Part shown: positions 17,107 through 26,051 of the stretch, piece after piece
Layout: the number at the start of each line of letters is the position of its first letter
Position numbering within the stretch: position 1 is the first letter of the stretch
NCBI GenBank assembly: GCA_900317305.1
Contig: ONGG01000020.1
Coordinates: 1 to 49,800 of the forward strand
Origin: an uncultured Prevotellaceae bacterium
Lineage (GTDB): Bacteria > Bacteroidota > Bacteroidia > Bacteroidales > Bacteroidaceae
Length of the DNA: 49,800 nucleotides
Reading direction: 5' to 3'
Notes under the pieces: generated by a model
What the model was told of the DNA's origin: nothing
The model's database searches: none
What the model saw: only the letters and a program-made list of their open reading frames with translations
Made by a program: the position numbers and the translations under genes

Positions 17107-17916
17107 ATGAACAGTATTCTTGAAGGACGCCCCAGACTGCGTCAGGAGATAGAGAAGATAGCCGAAGTTGCCGGCTACCTGTGGCAAAACGGATGGGCCG
17201 AGCGCAATGGCGGCAACATCACTGTGAACATCACCCAATTTGTAGACGACGAGGTGAGGCAGATGCCCGCCATCAGCGAGGTGAAGGCCATCGGCACCAC
17301 CCTACCCCTTCTGAAAGGTTGCTATTTCTACTGCAAGGGCACCGGCAAGCGCATGCGCGACCTTGCCCGTTGGCCTATGGACAACGGCAGCGTGATCCGC
17401 ATTCTCGACGACTGCGCCAGCTATGAGATCATCGCCGACAATCCCGTGCTGCCCACCAGCGAGTTGCCCTCTCACCTCACCGTGCACAACCACCTCATCG
17501 AGAAAGGCTCAGCCTATAACGCCACGGTGCACACCCACCCCATCGAGTTGGTGGCCATGAGCCACAACAGGGCTTTCCTCGAGAAAGACGTGCTCACCAA
17601 CCTGCTCTGGAGCATGATACCCGAGACAAAGGCATTCTGTCCGCTTGGTCTGGGCATCATCCCCTATACCCTGCCTGGCAGTGTGGAACTGGCCGACGCC
17701 ACCCTCCGCGAACTCGACGACTACGACGTGGTGCTTTGGGAGAAACACGGAGTGTTTGCCCAGGGTCTTGACGTGATGGACGCCTTCGACCAGATCGACG
17801 TGCTGTCGAAGAGTGCCAAGATCTATGTCAACTCGAAGAGCATGGGCTTCGAGCCCGAGGGCATGAGCCAGGAACAGATGAAGGAAATGAGCGTGGCTTT
17901 CAACCTTCCCAAATAA
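17107..17916 (+). CDS. rhaD: rhamnulose-1-phosphate aldolase
   Basis: A 269-residue class II aldolase that cleaves L-rhamnulose-1-phosphate to dihydroxyacetone phosphate and L-lactaldehyde. Visible features: NGWAERNGGNITVN substrate/phosphate loop, PTSELPSHLTVHNHLIEK, the zinc-binding ATVHTHPIE and the later W-E-K-H-G-V-F histidine. The length is normal for RhaD. It is encoded apart from rhaB/rhaA/rhaT, which lie 1.5 kb further on the opposite strand. No lactaldehyde reductase gene is in the window. Confidence 0.93.
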   Translation: MNSILEGRPRLRQEIEKIAEVAGYLWQNGWAERNGGNITVNITQFVDDEVRQMPAISEVKAIGTTLPLLKGCYFYCKGTGKRMRDLARWPMDNGSVIRILDDCASYEIIADNPVLPTSELPSHLTVHNHLIEKGSAYNATVHTHPIELVAMSHNRAFLEKDVLTNLLWSMIPETKAFCPLGLGIIPYTLPGSVELADATLRELDDYDVVLWEKHGVFAQGLDVMDAFDQIDVLSKSAKIYVNSKSMGFEPEGMSQEQMKEMSVAFNLPK

Positions 17917-17954
17917 AACAAGCCAGTCTCAAGGATTTCAATAAAAACAACTAT

Positions 17955-17986
17955 GAGCGGAGGGCCGTGACCTTCCGCTCTTTTTT
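17955..17986 (+). terminator. terminator of rhaD
   Basis: GAGCGGAGG and CCTTCCGCTC pair (one G-T wobble) around a short loop, then TTTTTT. Confidence 0.85.
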
Positions 17987-18024
17987 GCCACTCTTAGGCA
18001 TTTTGATATTACAGCCGATTCATG

Positions 18025-18195
18025 TTTTTTTAACTACGGAATATTCTGAGTATTTCTGAGATCTTCTGAGATTTTTTAACTACGGATTGTTCTGAGTATT
18101 CTGAGATTTTCTGAGTATTCTGAGTATTCTGAGTATTCTGAGTATTCTGAATATTCTGAGTATTCTGAAATTAAATAATCTGAGAATTCTGAAAT
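18025..18195. repeat. intergenic 9-bp TATTCTGAG repeat tract
   Basis: About fifteen perfect or slightly varied TTCTGAG-containing units; from ~18106 to 18168 they run as a near-perfect 9-bp array. A 15-bp flank (TTTTTTAACTACGGA) is duplicated near 18025 and 18070. Every frame is interrupted, so the tract is non-coding. The same 9-mer, used as codons, builds the Ser-rich segment of the protein at 26052-26813. Confidence 0.88.
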
Positions 18196-18233
18196 TTTGT
18201 TTTCAACTCATATGGAGTTTCATCAAAATCCAT

Positions 18234-18241
18234 TATATTTG
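18234..18241 (+). promoter_or_regulatory. probable -7 box (TATATTTG) of the secreted propeller-like gene
   Basis: TATATTTG about 95 nt before the ATG at 18336; it immediately follows the TATTCTGAG tract. Confidence 0.45.
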
Positions 18242-18335
18242 TGCTGAAAACGAGCAGATCGGTTTACTAGGAAACCGATAATCTTGCCAAATGAGTTTTG
18301 AAGCATTGTTTAATGTCCAAGTAAAATGTCATATC

Positions 18336-19259
18336 ATGAATAGAATTGTGTTGTCAGCCGCGTTATTGACGGCTACGGTTTTTGCCCAGGCACAGAACTA
18401 CACGCTCGACGGAGTTGAGCATGAAACCGTAACAGTACCCGTTGCAGTGTCCAACTTCAACGGACAAACACTCTCTGTTGCCCCTAAAGGAAAGAATAAG
18501 ACCATCACTCTCATAAGGACCAAATTCTCAACGCCTTTAGACGATTACAACGCCTTGGCGCGGCCAGAACTGAAAATTGGGAATATCATAGGTCATCCTA
18601 CACTCGGCTGGGACGACACCGACTACCACATACCCGACATCGTGCCTGAGGTATACGACGGCGAGTGGATTCTGAACGATGTGTTCTACGATGGCGACTA
18701 CCCCGTGGCAACTTATGGAAGGGCACCGGAAACGAAGCCTCTGCCCTGGGGAAAATCAGAGAAGGACATCTCTCGGCGAGGCAGAGACCCGCACCTGATT
18801 ATGCTCGTCGACCCCTCGAAAGAGGTGAAGAAAGTATACAACACATCATCGATGACTTTCCCACCCAAGAACCGTGCTTCCGACCTCGACCGCCAGTCGG
18901 TGAACTGGGCTGTGGTGAAGGATGGGATACTATACTTCAGCATCTCTGGTTTGATGGGTTTTGACAAAGGTCAAAATGCGTACGTCGTGGCTATCGACAC
19001 CTCCACTGATAAGACATTATGGGTGAGCAAGCCCAACACCTGCAATTCAGACAACTTCCTGGTCATCGACAATTCCATTATATGTGGATTCGGCGACTCT
19101 GGAAAGCCCGATTTCATTAACGTGCTGAATCGGTTTACGGGTGTGCAGAAACAGCAGCTCTGGGTGGCCAATGCCCCTCATTGGCTGGCTATCGGCAGCG
19201 ACGGCAGACTCTATGTCTCTCTTTATGACAAGCATGTAGCCTTTAAAATTGCCCGATAA
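18336..19259 (+). CDS. secreted protein, possibly beta-propeller-like
   Basis: About 307 residues with a clear signal peptide (MNRIVLSAALLTATVFAQAQ); the open frame extends 15 codons further up, but the ATG at 18336 places the signal correctly. The mature protein is beta-rich with repeated blade-like strands (YVVAIDTSTDKTLWVSKP, NVLNRFTGVQKQQLWVAN, HWLAIGSDGRLYVSLYDKHV), reminiscent of PQQ-like or quinoprotein propellers. No catalytic motif is recognised. It lies within the rhamnose region, convergent to rhaT, and is followed by its own terminator, so a link to rhamnose is possible only by position. Confidence 0.75.
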   Translation: MNRIVLSAALLTATVFAQAQNYTLDGVEHETVTVPVAVSNFNGQTLSVAPKGKNKTITLIRTKFSTPLDDYNALARPELKIGNIIGHPTLGWDDTDYHIPDIVPEVYDGEWILNDVFYDGDYPVATYGRAPETKPLPWGKSEKDISRRGRDPHLIMLVDPSKEVKKVYNTSSMTFPPKNRASDLDRQSVNWAVVKDGILYFSISGLMGFDKGQNAYVVAIDTSTDKTLWVSKPNTCNSDNFLVIDNSIICGFGDSGKPDFINVLNRFTGVQKQQLWVANAPHWLAIGSDGRLYVSLYDKHVAFKIAR

Positions 19260-19291
19260 GACGAAAAAACACCATCGATGTCGGCATCCAT

Positions 19292-19325
19292 AAAGAGAGC
19301 GCTCCTTGCGGGGCGCTCTCTCTTT
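19292..19325 (+). terminator. terminator after the secreted propeller-like gene
   Basis: GAGAGCGC (19295-19302) pairs with GCGCTCTC (19313-19320), followed by TCTTTCTC. Confidence 0.75.
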
Positions 19326-19388
19326 CTCTGTACTATCAAAACGTTTAGTATCGCTTTCGCTCAACTCAATGGTTTTCAGTGTTTCACC

Positions 19389-20417
19389 TTACAGCAGCTG
19401 TGGCAGGAACGACGAGACAATCAGCACGATGATGCCCGTGATGAGCACGGCGATGGTCTTGCTTGAGCAACCTTTCCACTCTTTGAGGATGATGCCCCAC
19501 ACATTCGAGAACACCACATTGAGCGCCATGAGGATGCAGAACGCCAGCGTGGTGAGCGTGGGCGACGAGGTGAGGAAGCCCTTACCCAGCGACAGGCCGA
19601 AGAACTGGCTGTACCACAGCGCACCGGCCAAGGCACAGAACACGAGGTTGTTGCCCCATACGCTGCCTTTGGAGTAGTCGGCCCATGTATTGTTCTTCTG
19701 GTTCTGGTAGAAGCAGTACACCGCGTTGGTGAGGAATCCGCCCACCGTCACGAGGAGCGTGGCGGGAAGCGTCTTAAACATATCCTGCGTGCCGGGGATG
19801 AAGATCTCCTTACCGAATTCCAGACCCACGTTGAAGCATCCGCTCATGAATCCGGCGAGCAGCGCGATGGCGATGCCCTTGGGGAAGTTGAAGTCCTTCA
19901 CCGCCGCCTTCTTCTCCTCCTCGGAGAGCGATGCCGCCTTCATCGAGCCGGCCACGCCGATGATGGCGATACCCAGCAGGGTGACTGCCACACCGATGAG
20001 CACGGCTGCCGTGAGCGACTGCAGCGGGTTGAGTTCGGGGAAGAAGATATTCAGCAGCACAGGACCCATGATAGTGCCCAGTCCGGCACAGGTGCCCAGT
20101 GCTATCGACTGTCCGAGCGCCACACCCAGATACCTCATCGAGAGGCCGAAGGTGAGTCCGCCCACGCCCCAGAGCACTCCGAAGAACACCGTCATCCAGA
20201 TGTTGAACGACGGAGCGTTGAAGATCTCCATGAAGCTGTGGCCTGCCGGCACCGAGAGCAGTGCGCCCAGCAAGGGGAACACCAGCCATGCGAAGACACC
20301 CTGCACAATCCAGTAGCTCTCCCACGACCAGTCCTTGATCTTGTTGATGGGAACGTAGCAACTCGACTGGCAGAATGCCCCGATGGCGATGATGAGAAGT
20401 CCGATGATGATTTCCAT
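19389..20417 (-). CDS. rhaT: L-rhamnose/proton symporter
   Basis: A 342-residue polytopic inner-membrane protein with about ten hydrophobic helices and the RhaT pattern: start MEIIIGLLIIAIGAFCQSSC, then IQGVFAW-type helices, the GVGGLTFGLSMRYLGVALGQ loop and AGFMSGCFNVGLEFG. It brings L-rhamnose into the cell with a proton. It follows rhaA by 9 bp and is surely co-transcribed with it. Length and sequence are typical. Confidence 0.93.
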   Translation of the reverse strand: MEIIIGLLIIAIGAFCQSSCYVPINKIKDWSWESYWIVQGVFAWLVFPLLGALLSVPAGHSFMEIFNAPSFNIWMTVFFGVLWGVGGLTFGLSMRYLGVALGQSIALGTCAGLGTIMGPVLLNIFFPELNPLQSLTAAVLIGVAVTLLGIAIIGVAGSMKAASLSEEEKKAAVKDFNFPKGIAIALLAGFMSGCFNVGLEFGKEIFIPGTQDMFKTLPATLLVTVGGFLTNAVYCFYQNQKNNTWADYSKGSVWGNNLVFCALAGALWYSQFFGLSLGKGFLTSSPTLTTLAFCILMALNVVFSNVWGIILKEWKGCSSKTIAVLITGIIVLIVSSFLPQLL

Positions 20418-20426
20418 ACCGAGCGA

Positions 20427-21677
20427 TTATCTCTTGCTGGTCACCTCTTTCTCATACTGCTGGATGCAAGGAATGTACTCCTCGCCCACCGGCACGTTGT
20501 TCTTCAGGTTGAAGTAATCGAACACGGCGCCAAACGGCATCGACTTGGCTTCCTCCAAGAGGGCGAGGCGCTCGAAGTACTGTCCGTTCTCCTCATACTC
20601 ACGCAGTTTGGCCAGTGGCTCGAGCAATGCCTGCAGGATGCACTTCTGTGTGGCACGTGTACCGATGATATAGGCACCGATGCGGTTGATGGAGGCGTCG
20701 AAGTAGTCGAGACCCACGTGTGCGCGGTGCAGGCCGTTGGCACGTACGAGCTCCTTGAAGAGGTCGAGTGTCTGGTCGTTCATAATGGTCACATGGTCGG
20801 AGTCCCAGCGCACGGGGCGGCTCACGTGGAGCATGAGCTCGGGCACGTACATGAGGAGAGTCGACACGAAGTCAGACACGTTCTCGGTCTGCTCGTAGTG
20901 GCCGGTATCGAGGGTGTAGATCTGCTTGCGGGTAGCGCAGTAGGCAGTATAGAAGTCGTGTGAGCCCACGGTGTAGCTCTCCAGGCCGATACCGAACAGT
21001 TTGGCCTCGAAGCAAGCCTTCATGCCGGGCAGGTTCTCCTCCATGATCTCGTCGAGCGAAGCGGCGAGGATCTCACGATATTTCATGCGGTTGACGGTGA
21101 GGTCTTTCGAACCATCGTGCACCCAGATGTTCATGATACAGGGGTCGTTCTGTGCCTTACCCATGGCGTCGGCGATGCGGCGGCAGCGCTTGGTATGCTC
21201 AATCCAGAAGTCGCGGATGCCCTTGTCGGGGTTGGAGAGGGTGAGGTCGCCGCTCTTCGGGTGTGAGAACGATGTGGAGTTGAAGTCGAGCTTCATATTG
21301 TTGGCCTTTGCCCAGTCAATCCAGCTCTGGAAGTGCTCTACCTCTACCTGGTCGCGGTCAACGAACTTGCCACCGAAGTCACCATAGATCTCGTGCAGGT
21401 TGAGGCGATGGTTACCTGCAAGGAGGGTCTTCACAAACTCGATGTCCTTGCGCACCTCGTCGATGTTGCGGGCACGGCCGGGATAGTTGCCAGTGGTCTG
21501 GATACCGCCCGAGAGAGCCTCGTTGCGCTCGAAACCTACCACGTCGTCGGTCTGCCAGCAATGCAGTGAGATCTGCTGTTTCTCGAGTTCGGCGATGGCC
21601 TTGTCGGTATCGACACCAATAGCGGCGTAGCGCTCTTTTGCTACGGCATAAGCTTTTTCAATCAGTTCTGCTTTCAT
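20427..21677 (-). CDS. rhaA: L-rhamnose isomerase
   Basis: A 416-residue TIM-barrel metal-dependent isomerase that converts L-rhamnose to L-rhamnulose. Recognisable segments: ISLHCWQTDDVVGFE near the start, GNYPGRARN, LNLHEIYGDFGGKFVDRD, LDFNSTSFSHPKSGDLTLSN, NIWVHDGSKD and HVSRPVRWDSDHV, which hold metal- and substrate-binding His, Asp and Glu residues. The length is normal. It lies between rhaB (325 bp upstream, separated by repeats) and rhaT (9 bp downstream). Confidence 0.95.
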   Translation of the reverse strand: MKAELIEKAYAVAKERYAAIGVDTDKAIAELEKQQISLHCWQTDDVVGFERNEALSGGIQTTGNYPGRARNIDEVRKDIEFVKTLLAGNHRLNLHEIYGDFGGKFVDRDQVEVEHFQSWIDWAKANNMKLDFNSTSFSHPKSGDLTLSNPDKGIRDFWIEHTKRCRRIADAMGKAQNDPCIMNIWVHDGSKDLTVNRMKYREILAASLDEIMEENLPGMKACFEAKLFGIGLESYTVGSHDFYTAYCATRKQIYTLDTGHYEQTENVSDFVSTLLMYVPELMLHVSRPVRWDSDHVTIMNDQTLDLFKELVRANGLHRAHVGLDYFDASINRIGAYIIGTRATQKCILQALLEPLAKLREYEENGQYFERLALLEEAKSMPFGAVFDYFNLKNNVPVGEEYIPCIQQYEKEVTSKR

Positions 21678-21723
21678 TTGTTTTTGATTTTTTAGTTGTT
21701 TGTATTTAAGGATTTGGATTATT

Positions 21724-21994
21724 TCAGGAGTTCAGGAGTTCAGGAGTTCAGACATTACTCTTTTTGCATATGCTGGCAACCTGGGGGGGTCTGGAAGAAT
21801 ATCCTATCAGAGTTTCTACGCCCCCAGCCCCTTCGGGGCCACCCCCTCTTCGCATGAGGGGGAAGAAATTACCTTGCACTTCTGGAGTTCTGGAGTTCAG
21901 GAGTTCAGACATTACTCTTTTTGCATTGGAGTTCAGACATTACTCTTTTTTGCCCCGGAGTTCAGGCATTACTCTTTTTTGCTCTGGAGTTCTG
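21724..21994. repeat. GGAGTTCAG repeat cluster between rhaB and rhaA
   Basis: The 325-bp gap between the rhaB stop and the rhaA start holds two blocks of GGAGTTCAG units (21724-21750 and 21881-21990), several followed by the constant string ACATTACTCTTTTT. Between them are GC-rich hairpins (CCCCTTCGGGG and a CCCCCTCTTC…GAGGGGG pair). No frame is credible. Confidence 0.8.
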
Positions 21995-22002
21995 ACGAGT
22001 GA

Positions 22003-23475
22003 TTATCTCACCACTTCGAGGTAGTGCTCGTAGGCAGCATCCCAGAGTTCCTTGTCCTGCGGCACGAAGCGCTTCATCTCGATGCTCTGACCGATAATCT
22101 TGCGCATCTCCCAGATGTCGCCCACGGCGCCACAGGCCTTGGCCTGGAGCATGATGTTTCCGATGGCCGTGCCCTCTTGCGGACCAGCGAGCACCTCCAC
22201 ACCTGTGGAGTTGGCGGTGAACTGGTCGAGGTATTCGTTGAGCGAGCCACCACCGATGATGTGGAGCGTCTGGATGGGGAACGAGGCAAACTCCTTGAGC
22301 CATCCGAACACCTGACGGTAGCGCAGGGCCAGACTGTCGAAGATGCAGCGGCAGATCTCGGCATAGCCCTCGGGCACATGCTGTCCGGTCTGGCGGCAGT
22401 AGTCCTGTATGGCATCCACCATCGACGCGGGGTTGGCAAACACGGCGTCGTCGGGGTTGATGAGACTCTGGAAGGGCTTCACCTTCATGGCCTCGGCCTG
22501 CAGTTCGGTGTGCGACTTGGGCGCGTCGGTCCACTCCTTGCGGCAGCGCTCATAGAGCCACATGCCACAGATGTTCTTCAGGAATCTTGTGGTGCCCTCG
22601 ATACCGCCCTCGTTGGTGAAGTTATACTCGAAACTCTTGTCGTTGATCACAGCCTCCTTGGTCTCGATGCCCATCAGGCTCCATGTGCCACTGCTCAGGT
22701 AGGCGAACTGCTCGTCGCGGGCAGGCACGGCAGCCACGGCGCTACCTGTGTCATGGCCAGCCACGGCGATCACGGGCACGGCACCCAGACCTGTGATGGT
22801 CTGCACCTCTGGGGTGAGTGTGCCGATGACGGTGGCGGGATTCACCATCTCGCCGAAGTGCTCACGGGTGAGTCCCACGCTGGCGAGCAACTGCTCGTCG
22901 AGCTGTTTGGTGCGCGGGTCGAGTATCTGCGAGGTGGATGCGATGGTATATTCGCACACCATCTTTCCGGTGAGCATATAGCTGAGACAGTCAGGCACGA
23001 AGAGCACCTTGTCGGCGTTCTCGAGCGCCGAGTCGCCATTGCGGCGCATGGCATAGAGTTGGAACAGCGAGTTGAAGTTCATGAACTGTATGCCGGTGAT
23101 GTCGTATACTTTCTGCTTGTCGACGCATTTCTCGAAATACTCCTCCATCATGCCGAAGGTATGGGGGTCGCGGTAGGCCAGCGGGTTGCGCAGCAGCGCC
23201 TTGTCCTTTCCCACGCACACGAAGTCCACTCCCCAGGTGTCGATACCTATCGAGGTGATGTCGATCTGTCGTTGTGCGACGAGTTTCAGGCCTTTGATGA
23301 TCTCGTTGTAGAGGGCATAGATGTCCCAGTAGAAATGTCCGCCTGTCTGGATGAGGTTGTTGTCAAAACGGGTGAGTTCCTCGAGTGAGAATTTTCCATC
23401 TGCGAGTGTGCCGAGAATCGTTCGGCCGCTTGTGGCACCGAGGTCCACAGCGAAGAAGAATTTGCTATTATCCAT
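22003..23475 (-). CDS. rhaB: rhamnulokinase
   Basis: A 490-residue FGGY-family kinase that phosphorylates L-rhamnulose to rhamnulose-1-phosphate. The N-terminal phosphate loop is DLGATSGRTILGTL; the second actin-like domain contains VAVAGHDTGSAVAAVPA, YLSSGTWSLMGIE and HIIGGGSLNEYLDQFTANST with GPQEGTAIGNIMLQAKA. I place the start at ATG 23475 because the protein family begins MDNSKFFFAVDLG; the upstream in-frame extension lies in a leader with a terminator-like hairpin. It is first of the minus-strand rha genes. Confidence 0.95.
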   Translation of the reverse strand: MDNSKFFFAVDLGATSGRTILGTLADGKFSLEELTRFDNNLIQTGGHFYWDIYALYNEIIKGLKLVAQRQIDITSIGIDTWGVDFVCVGKDKALLRNPLAYRDPHTFGMMEEYFEKCVDKQKVYDITGIQFMNFNSLFQLYAMRRNGDSALENADKVLFVPDCLSYMLTGKMVCEYTIASTSQILDPRTKQLDEQLLASVGLTREHFGEMVNPATVIGTLTPEVQTITGLGAVPVIAVAGHDTGSAVAAVPARDEQFAYLSSGTWSLMGIETKEAVINDKSFEYNFTNEGGIEGTTRFLKNICGMWLYERCRKEWTDAPKSHTELQAEAMKVKPFQSLINPDDAVFANPASMVDAIQDYCRQTGQHVPEGYAEICRCIFDSLALRYRQVFGWLKEFASFPIQTLHIIGGGSLNEYLDQFTANSTGVEVLAGPQEGTAIGNIMLQAKACGAVGDIWEMRKIIGQSIEMKRFVPQDKELWDAAYEHYLEVVR

Positions 23476-23573
23476 AGATTTCAAGGTATTTTGTGCAAAT
23501 TTACCCATTAATGGCGAAAGCAACCCCAATTTTTTGATATTCGTTCTAAAAGTTTTGGCGGTGGGTTTTAAGC

Positions 23574-23607
23574 AAAAAAAATCGGATGTCTCGCGACAAC
23601 CGATTTT
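23574..23607 (-). terminator. terminator-like hairpin in the rhaB leader (possible attenuator)
   Basis: On the minus strand AAAATCGG and CCGATTTT pair, the inner TGTC/GACA also pair around a GCGA tetraloop after one T-T mismatch, and a run of T follows. It lies between the predicted promoter (23729-23699) and the rhaB start (23475), so read-through must be permitted for rhaB to be expressed from that promoter. Confidence 0.75.
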
Positions 23608-23698
23608 CAAAAAACAAACTACTTAAAAACTAATCTACTAAAACAAATCAAAAAAATTCCTTTATATTATTGAAAATATATTCATACTTTTCCGAGTG

Positions 23699-23729
23699 CA
23701 AAGGTATATAGTTTTTTTATTCCCCACAA
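23699..23729 (-). promoter_or_regulatory. promoter of rhaB
   Basis: Minus-strand TTG (23729-23727), 20 nt, TACCTTTG (23706-23699). The leader of about 215 nt holds a seven-codon ORF (ATG at 23685, stop ending 23662) and then the hairpin at 23574-23607. Confidence 0.65.
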
Positions 23730-23770
23730 CACTTTTTACATTATTTTTCACAAAATCACTATTTTTGCAC

Positions 23771-23808
23771 AAAAAAAGTGGGATGGCCCTTCAGCCACCC
23801 CATTTTTT
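23771..23808 (-). terminator. terminator of groES-groEL
   Basis: Minus-strand TGGGGTGGC pairs with GCCATCCCA (one wobble), followed by a T7 run; located just after the groEL stop. Confidence 0.88.
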
Positions 23809-23829
23809 GCTATGTCGAAATTACATTTC

Positions 23830-25467
<1,638 letters not shown>

Positions 25468-25496
25468 TTATGGATTTTTTTGAGTTGAATGTTGAT

Positions 25497-25766
25497 TTAC
25501 TTGATGACAGCGAGTACGTCGCTCTGACGCATGATAAGGTATTTCTCGCCTTCGAACTCGATTTCAGTACCGGCATACTTGCCATAGAGCACGTTGTCGC
25601 CTTCTTTGAGTACCATCTCCTCGTCTTTGGTGCCATTACCGGCTGCGACGATGGTTCCTTGAAGCGGTTTTTCCTTTGCGGTGTCGGGGATGATGATGCC
25701 ACCGACTTTCTCTTCTGCAGGTGCAGGAAGCACGAGCACTCTGTCTGCTAACGGTTGAATTTTCAT
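25497..25766 (-). CDS. groES: co-chaperonin GroES (HSP10)
   Basis: An 89-residue Gro[22 protein letters not shown], the mobile loop [20 protein letters not shown], and the C-terminal [20 protein letters not shown]. It caps the GroEL ring. First gene of the groES-groEL operon. No CIRCE element was found upstream; a sigma-54-like site (25966-25983) and GGAGTTCAG repeats lie in the leader region. Confidence 0.98.
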   Translation of the reverse strand: MKIQPLADRVLVLPAPAEEKVGGIIIPDTAKEKPLQGTIVAAGNGTKDEEMVLKEGDNVLYGKYAGTEIEFEGEKYLIMRQSDVLAVIK

Positions 25767-25802
25767 AATTTTATAATGTTTTTGTTGAATGAATAATCTC
25801 TG

Positions 25803-25868
25803 TCAGGAGTTCAGGAGTTCAGAAGTTCAGGAGTTCAGACATTACTCCTTTATTCTGGAGTTCAGACG
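25803..25868. repeat. GGAGTTCAG repeat cluster upstream of groES
   Basis: Four tandem GGAGTTCAG/AGAAGTTCAG units plus a fifth after ACATTACTCCTTTATTCT, lying between a possible distal promoter and the groES start. Confidence 0.75.
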
Positions 25869-25965
25869 ATACGCGTTCTTGCTTTTGAAGCGCTCTGGCT
25901 CCTCTCCTTTCGGTCCTCTTTGCTCACCGCATTGGCGATGGGCTATTGACTTTCTGCAGAAGGAG

Positions 25966-25983
25966 TAGCGAAAACCGTGCCAA
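25966..25983 (-). promoter_or_regulatory. sigma-54-like -24/-12 site upstream of groES
   Basis: Minus-strand TTGGCACGGTTTTCGCTA matches TTGGCAC-N5-TTGCW except one base (TCGC); GG and GC are 10 nt apart, as required. It would start transcription about 190 nt before groES. No activator site was identified, so chance resemblance is quite possible. Confidence 0.3.
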
Positions 25984-26051
25984 AATAGGGTTAAACGACG
26001 AAAATGCCTCTATTTTTTCAGTTTTGTCAGTTTTGGCACCATTCTTTTCTT

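Noticed and set aside
18025-18195. A protein-coding continuation of the Y-S-E repeat in the rhaD downstream gap
   Set aside because: TGA codons and non-triplet spacings interrupt every frame; the tract is non-coding although the unit matches a coding repeat.
21764-22024. Small plus-strand frames in the rhaB-rhaA gap
   Set aside because: They consist only of translated GGAGTTCAG repeats (E-F-R-S-S-D-I-T-L-F) and GC-rich hairpins; no ribosome-binding site or conservation signal.
23476-23610. Longer rhaB start adding ~45 residues
   Set aside because: The kinase fold begins at MDNSKFFFAVDLG; the added part overlaps the leader hairpin and has no family match.
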